From positions 66,838 to 109,171 of the forward strand of contig JAQWEN010000001.1 in assembly GCA_028704885.1 (NCBI GenBank): 42,334 bases of DNA, in the 5' to 3' direction. The position numbers and the translations under genes were made by a program. Every line of letters starts with the position of its first letter. The stretch's first letter is position 1. Below, piece after piece: positions 33,764 through 42,016 of this stretch. This stretch comes from Candidatus Shapirobacteria bacterium (lineage in GTDB: Bacteria > Patescibacteriota > Microgenomatia > UBA12405). The notes beneath the pieces were generated by a model. It saw nothing but the letters and a program-made list of their open reading frames with translations, searched no databases and was not told where the DNA came from.

Positions 33764-36223
33764 ATGGAATTTATCATGTGGCATTATTTAAGTGGATGGA
33801 GATGGTATTGGAAACGCGTTTGGTTAAATTTAAAAAAACTATTTCATTTTTTTTCATTTGGGATATTAATTAAGACTTTATTGGCCCCATGGAAAAGATT
33901 AACAGTCGATAGTGATACTGGTTTTGATATTGGTAAATTTTTTGAAAATTTATCTTTCAATATGATTTCAGTGATGATTGGGACAATTGTAAGATTGGGA
34001 TTAATAATTTTTTCTTTGACGGGAGCGATTTTATATTTAGCCTTTTCAATTGTTTTCTTTTTTGTTTGGTGGTTAGTACCATTTTTTGGCTGGGGATATT
34101 ACGAAAGAGATCATAAAAGATCGGAGAATGTATTAAATAACTTAAGTCAAAAAATAAAAAATAATCCGGAAAATACAAATAAAATAATTTTTGAAAGCGA
34201 AATGGGTAAATTTATTAGAGGCAGAATGGAAAAAAATATAGAGGAAATTGTGATGTCGGTTAAGATAAAAAAGGAAGATTTGGTTGATTTTGACGGAAGT
34301 AGTTTGGAAAAAGTAATAGATTGGTTTTTAGCAAAAGATAATAAAGTGGAAGCAATGTTTCAAAGATTAGAGATGAATAAAAATGATATGATTTTGGCGG
34401 CGAAGTGGTGGGATAAAAGGCAATTATTCTGGAGTGAAAGTGAACAAGAAAAGTGGTCTTTAGGAAGACCAGGAATAGGCTGGGGATTATTGTTTGGTTA
34501 TACTCCAAATTTGGATAAGCACAGCGAAGATTTAGGCTTAAAAAAAAGTTTTTCCAACCATTTAATAGGCAGAGAAGCAATTATTAAAAGAATGGAAAAA
34601 GTGATTAATGGAGGAAAAAACATTTTAGTGGTGGGAGATCCGGGAGTAGGAAAAATGACAGTGGTTTATGAATTTGCAGAGAGAGCAATCACTGGTAAAT
34701 TGGGAACAAATTTGGCATATAAAAAATTGATTTTACTTAATTACCAAATGGCAATGGCGGGAAACAGGGATAAAGATTCGAAGAAAAAAGTTTTAAGTGA
34801 TTTAATAAGAGAAGCGGAGGCAGCAGGAAATATTATTTTAGTAGTTAAAGATTTATTTAGAATTACAAATGCTGATTTTGAAGGAAATGATTATGTTGAT
34901 GTGATAAATTCGGCCTTGGATAGAAAAAAAATTAAAATGATTTCAGTGGTAGGAAGAGTGGAATATGAAAGATTTTTAGCTAATGACCAAAGAATTTTAA
35001 AGAATTTTGAAGTGGTTGAAGTTCTACCTCCAAGTAAAGATGAGGCGATGGCGATCCTAATGCAGGCAACTACTGAAGTGGAGTCTTCAATGAAGATTAA
35101 GTTTTCGGTACAAGCTTTAAATCAAATATTAGAGGGAAGCGATAAATATATTACAGAGACACCTTTTCCGGAAAAAGCATTGGAATTAATGGAACAGGTA
35201 GCAATGAATGAGGTTTTGGATGGAAGCTTGGTAACAATAGATGAGGTTAATAAAACGTTATCGGAAAAAACAGGAATATCGGTAAATAGATTGACAGAAG
35301 TCGAAAAAGAAAAATTGGGAAAATTAGAGGAAATTATTGGTAAGGAATTAGTTGGTCAAAAAGTGGCTATAGATTTGATTGCAAGAAGTTTAAGAAGCAG
35401 GGTGGCGGCGGTTAAAAATGAAGATAGACCAGTGGGATCATTTTTGTTTTTAGGACCAACAGGGGTAGGAAAAACCCAGACAGCAAAAGTGTTGGCCGAT
35501 GTTTATTATGGTTCAAGAAAAAATATTTTAAGATTTGATATGGCGGAGTATGTGGGAGTTGAAGGTTTGACGAGGTTGGTGGGATCGGTCGATAAAAATC
35601 AGCCAGGAATAATGACGACAGAAATTAAAAATAAGCCAGCTAATTTACTTTTATTGGATGAAATCGAAAAATCTCCACCAGAAATTTATAATTTGTTTTT
35701 GACAATGCTGGATGAGGGTTATATTAATGATGCTAAGGGAAATAAGGTTATATGTCGACATTTATTCGTGGTGGCAACATCGAATGCAGCAGCAAAGTTT
35801 ATAAGAAAACAGGTGATGAATGGAATAAGAGGTGAAGAACTGCAAAAAAGGGTAATTGATTTTGTTCAGAAAGAAGGAATATTTTCACCAGAATTTTTAA
35901 ACAGATTTGATGGAGTGGTGGTGTTTGAACCATTGGAAGAAGACAGTTTAATAATAATTGCCAAATTAATGTTGAAAGAATTGCAAGATAATTTATTAAA
36001 GAAAAATATTAATATCAATTTCGATGAGAAGGTGGCTGAAAAAGTGGCCAAGGAAGGATTTAATGTGGAATTTGGAGCCAGACCAATGAGAAGAATTGTG
36101 GAATTAATATTGGGAGATTTAATTGGAAAAGCGATTATTGAAAATAAATTATTGCCAGGGGACAAAATAAAATTGACCGCAGGATTGGGTAAAGATGAAT
36201 ATGTTTGGGAAAAATTTGAATAA
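33764..36223 (+). CDS. Membrane-anchored double-AAA+ Clp-like ATPase
   Basis: N-terminal TM segments; D1 Walker A GDPGVGKMTV, D2 GPTGVGKTQTAK with LLLLDEIEKSPPEIYNLFLTMLDEG; start at 33764 from -10 TATTAT. Confidence 0.85.
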   Translation: MEFIMWHYLSGWRWYWKRVWLNLKKLFHFFSFGILIKTLLAPWKRLTVDSDTGFDIGKFFENLSFNMISVMIGTIVRLGLIIFSLTGAILYLAFSIVFFFVWWLVPFFGWGYYERDHKRSENVLNNLSQKIKNNPENTNKIIFESEMGKFIRGRMEKNIEEIVMSVKIKKEDLVDFDGSSLEKVIDWFLAKDNKVEAMFQRLEMNKNDMILAAKWWDKRQLFWSESEQEKWSLGRPGIGWGLLFGYTPNLDKHSEDLGLKKSFSNHLIGREAIIKRMEKVINGGKNILVVGDPGVGKMTVVYEFAERAITGKLGTNLAYKKLILLNYQMAMAGNRDKDSKKKVLSDLIREAEAAGNIILVVKDLFRITNADFEGNDYVDVINSALDRKKIKMISVVGRVEYERFLANDQRILKNFEVVEVLPPSKDEAMAILMQATTEVESSMKIKFSVQALNQILEGSDKYITETPFPEKALELMEQVAMNEVLDGSLVTIDEVNKTLSEKTGISVNRLTEVEKEKLGKLEEIIGKELVGQKVAIDLIARSLRSRVAAVKNEDRPVGSFLFLGPTGVGKTQTAKVLADVYYGSRKNILRFDMAEYVGVEGLTRLVGSVDKNQPGIMTTEIKNKPANLLLLDEIEKSPPEIYNLFLTMLDEGYINDAKGNKVICRHLFVVATSNAAAKFIRKQVMNGIRGEELQKRVIDFVQKEGIFSPEFLNRFDGVVVFEPLEEDSLIIIAKLMLKELQDNLLKKNININFDEKVAEKVAKEGFNVEFGARPMRRIVELILGDLIGKAIIENKLLPGDKIKLTAGLGKDEYVWEKFE

Positions 36224-36241
36224 TTAATTAAATAATTTATT

Positions 36242-36332
36242 TTTTAGCTCGATAACATTTTTATCGTGCTCGCACCTTTCGGTAGTGCACCTCAGCGGCT
36301 TGCGCGCGGAAAAATATTATCTTCGCCAAAAT
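36242..36332. repeat. Family-2 element, copy 3 (diverged core)
   Basis: TTTTaGCtcGATAAcATTTTTatCG...CGGAAAAATATTATCttcGCCAAAA. Confidence 0.75.
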
Positions 36333-36337
36333 AAATA

Positions 36338-38029
36338 TTATTTTTGTTCTTCGAGGTTAATGATGCGCTGGAGGATGGCGAGGCTGCCGAGAGTGACTGG
36401 CTCGATGCCGTTGATACCGAGATTACTGTCGCCAAGATTTTGAAGACTGGAATAGGGAGTGTCGGAGGTGTAATTGATAATTCCTAAATCGAAAGGACAA
36501 TTATTTAAGTCAACAATGGTACCCTTGGGAGCCTGCTGATCGTAACAGCTTTCAGTAATGGCACTGAGATAGGGGCCAGATTCCATTTCGATGACAGTGA
36601 TATTGTTTTTGAAATAAAAATTTAAGAGAGCTTTGTTTTCCAAAAAAGTGCCAAGAACAGAAACGGCTTTTTGGTTGGTTAAAATTGAGCCTTGATTATT
36701 GATGTAAGGAAAATTATCGCTAAAACAATTTTTAAAGAGATAAGAATTTTGGGTGTGTTCGTCAAAAACTAATCGAGGGATTTGAATGTCGCCAATTTCA
36801 CCATTAAGAATAGCGGCTTTGCCGAGGATATAAACACCTTTAATATTTTTGACATTCTCCATAATTTCAGTAAGAACATGGTAGGCAGAAAAACCCAAAG
36901 GATAGTCAATGTTAAAAATTAAAGCATCAGACTGGTTGATTTTTAGATGATTTTTGATTTTTAAACGAGGATCAATATGGGCTGATTTAACTAAATTTTT
37001 GACGGGAAAAATTTGAACAGTAAGATCGAGATAATTGGCATTGGGAATGGTTAAAATGCCTAATTTTTTTTGGAGAGCTTGATAGTCTTCTTTAACTTCG
37101 GGATGGGAAAGAAAATATTTGGAAGCAAAATAAATAAAATCATTTGGATTTAAGAGAGATTCTTTAGATTGAATTTGAGTCCAAGTTTGATAAAGAGAGG
37201 GGTGTTCGATTTTTAGATGAGATAAAATTTCAAATTGATGAGCTAAGGGGAAACCAGTGAAAGCATTTAGTAGACTGTGATTATTACTAGAGACAAAATA
37301 AATTTCCTGATGAGAAATATGAAAAGCAGGGGAGACAGTGGTGGCAATATTTTTCCACCATTTTTGAGTAGATTTAGTGTAATTTAACCAAGAAGCGGAA
37401 AGAAGTTGAATTTTTAAATTGAGTTGGGATTTATAGATTTTTTTGAGTTTTTTGTCCCAATTTGGACCAAGAGAGGAAATAAAATTTTGCCATTCTTTTG
37501 GGGTGACTTTAAATTTTTGGAAAAATTTTTGAGATGCAAGGTCGGATTTAAATAGAGAATAGAGAGAATAATGTTTATGAAAAAGCTGATTAAATTTATT
37601 CCATTCGGTTTGAAGGGTGATTAGTATGTTAACAATGTCGTCGATGTCGGAAACAGAAGCAATGAAATAGGCAAGAATATTTTTTTGAGAATTAAAATGG
37701 GCGACTCGACGGCGACTTTTAGACTCAACTCTTTTCCAATTAGCCACATTTTTATAGCCAGCTTCTTCAAAAATTTCAGGACTTTGAGCGAGAATTATTT
37801 TTTCACTTTCATCAATAATTTTGGGAAGACGGTCAAGGGAATAAACTAAAGCAGAAAAATCGACTTCTCTTTGATTGGCACCGAGAGGATGAAGAAGAGA
37901 ATGCATTTTAAGATGGGAAGCGGAAAGAGAATGAACGGTGACTTCGAGATTTGATTTTAAGGCGGAACGATAAGAACGGACATGGTTTTCGATGGAAGAA
38001 ATATTGGAAGTTGGTAGAAGAGAAGACAT
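36338..38029 (-). CDS. Hypothetical protein; C-terminal third may resemble a nucleoside-phosphorylase-like fold
   Basis: 563 aa; GVYILGKAAILNGEIGDIQIP and NNITVIEMESGPYLSAI are phosphorylase-like; no confident family. Confidence 0.55.
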   Translation of the reverse strand: MSSLLPTSNISSIENHVRSYRSALKSNLEVTVHSLSASHLKMHSLLHPLGANQREVDFSALVYSLDRLPKIIDESEKIILAQSPEIFEEAGYKNVANWKRVESKSRRRVAHFNSQKNILAYFIASVSDIDDIVNILITLQTEWNKFNQLFHKHYSLYSLFKSDLASQKFFQKFKVTPKEWQNFISSLGPNWDKKLKKIYKSQLNLKIQLLSASWLNYTKSTQKWWKNIATTVSPAFHISHQEIYFVSSNNHSLLNAFTGFPLAHQFEILSHLKIEHPSLYQTWTQIQSKESLLNPNDFIYFASKYFLSHPEVKEDYQALQKKLGILTIPNANYLDLTVQIFPVKNLVKSAHIDPRLKIKNHLKINQSDALIFNIDYPLGFSAYHVLTEIMENVKNIKGVYILGKAAILNGEIGDIQIPRLVFDEHTQNSYLFKNCFSDNFPYINNQGSILTNQKAVSVLGTFLENKALLNFYFKNNITVIEMESGPYLSAITESCYDQQAPKGTIVDLNNCPFDLGIINYTSDTPYSSLQNLGDSNLGINGIEPVTLGSLAILQRIINLEEQK

Positions 38030-38044
38030 GAATAAATTGTACTA

Positions 38045-38093
38045 TAAAACCCCGCTCGGCACGAGCCGGATCTCCCCTTGATGAAGGGGAGAA
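38045..38093 (+). repeat. Family-1 element, copy S
   Basis: aaaaccccGCTCGgcaCGAGCcggatCTCCCCTTgatgAAGGGGAG. Confidence 0.85.
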
Positions 38094-38148
38094 TTTAATT
38101 AAGGTTGTAGATTGCAGAAAAAAGTGGGGGAAGGTATAATTGGGGCAT

Positions 38149-40314
38149 ATGCCAGCAGAAAATGGAGAAAGCTTTCCAAATATAGATAAAAATAGGAGTG
38201 AAGTTAACCGGATAAAAGGTTTAGTAAAAGCTGATAATCTTATTTTTCGAGGACATGATTATGATTCACCTGGTCAAAATGACATTGATAATAAAGAAAG
38301 AGAATTAATAATGAGTTTTGGTTTGCAAGGCGTGGAGACAGTAGATGACTTATTTAACAGGACACAAGCACCAGGATATAATTCAGAAATTGCTAAAGAA
38401 AAGTTAGATATATTGGCAACAGCATTTTATGAATCAATAGTAGAATCTGGGAGAAAAGAAATAGTAATAGCTGGTTCGTCTTCAATTGAAAAACAACTAT
38501 CATGGGCACGGTTTAGCGGTAGGGATAAAAGTAATGAAGAAAATCAGAGTTTTTCTTTTATGGTAGCAGAAAAATTTAGAAGTAATTTTGGAACAGAGGA
38601 AAAGAGAAATGAAATTACTACTACTATGGAATATCTTGATTTTATTAAGAATAGCGAATATGGAAAGAATGGTGGTTTGGAAGAAGCGGCTGGTCAAGCT
38701 TATGATAATTTAAAAAAAATTAAACCAAATGTTTTAAATAAGAAAGAAATGGATGCTTATGCTGCTACAGTGAAATATGTATCTAGTTTGAAATATGGAG
38801 AAAAAACTAGTGCAGTTGAAAACAGGGAATTACTTGAGGGAATAAAAAAAATAAATGAAGCGGCGGAAAAATTAACTGAAGGGGTAAAAGATATAAATCC
38901 TAAAAGAAAAGAAAATGACCAAAATGGTGAAAAAAATGAAGGTGATAATTACGAGGACATTAGAAATGAAATAAAAGGTTTAGATTTCGATAATAGTGAA
39001 CAGGTATTAGCTTATAGTAGGGAATTGTTAGATTATTTAGAAAATTCAAACTATTCTAGCGACGATATAAATATTTCAGGCGAGACAACAAGATTATTAA
39101 ATTATATTTTAAATAAAAAAATTGTTGACAAAGTAGGCAAAAAAGAATTTAAGGATATTGGAGATGAAATAAGAGCAAGACTGGCTTTGCACGATACAGC
39201 TTTTTATATGGCCAAGGCTAGTGGTGGTTTATCTGAAAGAAGTAATAATAGTATACCTAATATATTAGAAAAACTTGGAGAACATGACAGATTTTTAACA
39301 AGAGAAGTAATGAGGTTCTTTTTTGATAACAATAAAGATTTAGATTTTACGAAAGCGTGGAATTTACTACAAGAAGCAAATTTTAATTATCAACAGATAT
39401 TAAGAAAAGCTGGAGTAAGTGAGGAGAAAATTGGTTATAAATTTATTAGGACCAAGGATGATAAAGATCCAGCAATTACAAGTGATTCTTTTTTTGGTAA
39501 AAAATATATTAATTATGAATATGATCCCAAAGAGGAAGACAAAGGAATTGTATTTGATTACATGATTAAAGAACTTGGTGGTGGTGAAAAAGCAAGGAAG
39601 GCTTTACAATTGGCAGAAAAAATGTTTATAGCATCGGGTGAAAGTTCAGTGGTTAATGTAGGATTTGTTAATGGTGATGAATTTTCTGAAGCAATACAAT
39701 TTGGTCGTTTTAGAGAAGATGATGCAAGGCCTGGAAAAACTAAAAATTCTGGACCTGACGTGCATAGAGGATGGATTAAAAGTTTGACTCCCGGTTGGCT
39801 AAGAAATTTTTCTGGAATCAACGATCCAGACAAACCAATTTCGGCTGATATTATTAGAAATAATTTAGACTACCTTGAAGGTAAGAAAGATTTTTATACC
39901 TACCATAGTGTTATTGTTGGTAAAAAAACAGGAGCACTAAAAGAATTACTTTTGAGTAAAAAGCTTGAAAAACCAGAGGAAATTGTGGATATAGATTATT
40001 TTAGGAGTAAAATCGACTTATTTAATAAACTTGATAGTAAAAATAAAAAAAGTTTAAGGGTTTTTTGGGTAGCCGGCTTATTGCAATCACAAATGATGAA
40101 TAGGAATAACTTGTGGGACTCAGATCATATTTCGAGTCTTAAAAGAATTCTTACAAAGGAAAGTCTTACTTTGAAAGGTCAACCAGCTGAATACTTTTTA
40201 ACAAAAGAGGAATGGGATTGGATGGCAAAAGCTATTAATCTTAAAAAATATTTTGCAGTCGATTTTATGGCTGATGTTGTGGGAGATATGTTTAAGATGA
40301 AGAGAAAAAGATAA
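38149..40314 (+). CDS. Large soluble hypothetical protein
   Basis: ORF from ATG 38149 (MPAENGESFPNIDKN); -10 TATAAT 38135-38140; no family recognised. Confidence 0.7.
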   Translation: MPAENGESFPNIDKNRSEVNRIKGLVKADNLIFRGHDYDSPGQNDIDNKERELIMSFGLQGVETVDDLFNRTQAPGYNSEIAKEKLDILATAFYESIVESGRKEIVIAGSSSIEKQLSWARFSGRDKSNEENQSFSFMVAEKFRSNFGTEEKRNEITTTMEYLDFIKNSEYGKNGGLEEAAGQAYDNLKKIKPNVLNKKEMDAYAATVKYVSSLKYGEKTSAVENRELLEGIKKINEAAEKLTEGVKDINPKRKENDQNGEKNEGDNYEDIRNEIKGLDFDNSEQVLAYSRELLDYLENSNYSSDDINISGETTRLLNYILNKKIVDKVGKKEFKDIGDEIRARLALHDTAFYMAKASGGLSERSNNSIPNILEKLGEHDRFLTREVMRFFFDNNKDLDFTKAWNLLQEANFNYQQILRKAGVSEEKIGYKFIRTKDDKDPAITSDSFFGKKYINYEYDPKEEDKGIVFDYMIKELGGGEKARKALQLAEKMFIASGESSVVNVGFVNGDEFSEAIQFGRFREDDARPGKTKNSGPDVHRGWIKSLTPGWLRNFSGINDPDKPISADIIRNNLDYLEGKKDFYTYHSVIVGKKTGALKELLLSKKLEKPEEIVDIDYFRSKIDLFNKLDSKNKKSLRVFWVAGLLQSQMMNRNNLWDSDHISSLKRILTKESLTLKGQPAEYFLTKEEWDWMAKAINLKKYFAVDFMADVVGDMFKMKRKR

Positions 40315-40357
40315 ATTAGATGATTTTTATTGTTCTGAATAAATTTAAAGGTATTGT

Positions 40358-41986
40358 TTAAATTCCACCGCCATCATCAAAACTTGGAGGTGGACCACCT
40401 GGTCTTCCGGAACTACTGTTTTTATTTTCATTTTTCATTTTTGACGAGATAGTATTTGTAACCCTGCCGGCTCCAGAAGAAAGGATTTCTTTTCCGAACG
40501 CACCTCCGGTTTTAACAACAGCATTATTAGTAAGATTTTCACCAATAGCCTTGCCAAAGGCAGATGGTTTGAGCATAAATATGGCTTCAGGAACAAGAGT
40601 TGGAAGTTTGGAGATCATAGCAAGACCAGCGAGACCAATAGCGGCTCTAATTACAGCTCCACCACCAAGAGCGCCAGTGTTTAATAATGATGGTCGCCAA
40701 AGATCCATTCCAGCAACATTGTCGATAATATAATTAATGAAAACAACAGCTATTAAGACAACAGGGAAAACAGCAACTTTGGAAACTAAATCCATTAACC
40801 AAGAAGAAAAGCCAATCTTACTGTTAGGAAAAGCTCCTATACCAATCATAATAGGAGCGGTAATTATTTGAATAATAATGGTGACATAGGCAGTGAGAAG
40901 GCCGAAGAATAATTTTATTAACCAAATGGCGATTAAGATAAATAAAACAATCATAAAAATAAGTCCGCCAACAGCACCAACTAACCAACCAACTGCACCA
41001 CCACCCCAATTTAAAGCCCAACCAGCACCACTGCCTAAAAGGCCACCCACACCACCAATTATGGTGCCTAAAACTACTTGACCAACAAGTCCACCAAGAG
41101 CTAGCATTGATCCACCAGGAACAGTAGCGTTGGCTAAAGTGGAAAGGGTAACAAAATCGGCAGTAGCTAAATGTTTAAAGTTATAGATAAAACTGGTTCC
41201 GGTAATGGAATCCACTGGAATAAGATTAGACCATTTGGCTCCGGTGAAAAGAGCAGAATCTAAGCCTATTCCTTTAGCGGAGAAAAAGATCATAAGAACC
41301 ATACCTTGAATCCAATAACTTAAATCGATAATTAAACCAGCGATGGCGTAAGAAAAAGTGACCAAAATAAGGGATGTAACCAGTTTTGGAATGGAATTTT
41401 GAATAGTAATAACAGCTTGAGGACTGATTTTAACTCGAAGCATAATCATTACGCCAATGACGATGAATACAAGTGAAGATAGAGCGTAAACAATATTTCT
41501 TAAAATTTTCCACAAGGGAAGTAATGGTTGAAGACTTTCACCAGATTTAAAAGCAACTCCTTGAGCGTAGGTTGGTTTGCCTAGAAAATTATTTTTAACT
41601 TGAGCAATATATTCAACTCCAGAAGCTTGGGGTTGATAAAAGGCAGTAGCCATTTTAGTGGAAGTGCCAAGAAGACCAGATAATTGATATTTTGATTCAT
41701 CAATAGTGCCATCTTCCTTAAAAGGAAGTGGTCCAGTTAGGGTAGTAAGAAGATTAACAGTATTAGTATTCCAAGAATTTAATTGCCAAGATTCGGCATT
41801 ATTACTTTTGGTTTGAGCATCTTGGGTTTGTTTAATAATGTTGTTGGCAGCGAGAATATTTTTAACAAAAAAGGTGGCAGCAATGGCAATTAGAGTAATA
41901 AAAATTATTTTAGTTAGGGTGTTTATACTTGGCAAAATACGAGTATCGCGGGAGTTGAATTTTTTTAGAATATTAGCGATGGACAT
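40358..41986 (-). CDS. VirB6/TrbL-like polytopic T4SS membrane protein
   Basis: Signal/TM N-terminus, multiple TM helices, Gly-rich hydrophobic core (GSMLALGGLVGQVVLGTIIGGVGGLLGSGAGW), basic/Gly-rich C-terminus. Confidence 0.6.
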   Translation of the reverse strand: MSIANILKKFNSRDTRILPSINTLTKIIFITLIAIAATFFVKNILAANNIIKQTQDAQTKSNNAESWQLNSWNTNTVNLLTTLTGPLPFKEDGTIDESKYQLSGLLGTSTKMATAFYQPQASGVEYIAQVKNNFLGKPTYAQGVAFKSGESLQPLLPLWKILRNIVYALSSLVFIVIGVMIMLRVKISPQAVITIQNSIPKLVTSLILVTFSYAIAGLIIDLSYWIQGMVLMIFFSAKGIGLDSALFTGAKWSNLIPVDSITGTSFIYNFKHLATADFVTLSTLANATVPGGSMLALGGLVGQVVLGTIIGGVGGLLGSGAGWALNWGGGAVGWLVGAVGGLIFMIVLFILIAIWLIKLFFGLLTAYVTIIIQIITAPIMIGIGAFPNSKIGFSSWLMDLVSKVAVFPVVLIAVVFINYIIDNVAGMDLWRPSLLNTGALGGGAVIRAAIGLAGLAMISKLPTLVPEAIFMLKPSAFGKAIGENLTNNAVVKTGGAFGKEILSSGAGRVTNTISSKMKNENKNSSSGRPGGPPPSFDDGGGI

Positions 41987-42016
41987 TGAATAATTTTAGC
42001 ACGGACTAATAAAAAA

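Noticed and set aside
9849-38093. CRISPR array interpretation of the recurring palindromes
   Set aside because: Copies are dispersed singly over tens of kb with no regular spacer structure and no cas genes in the window.
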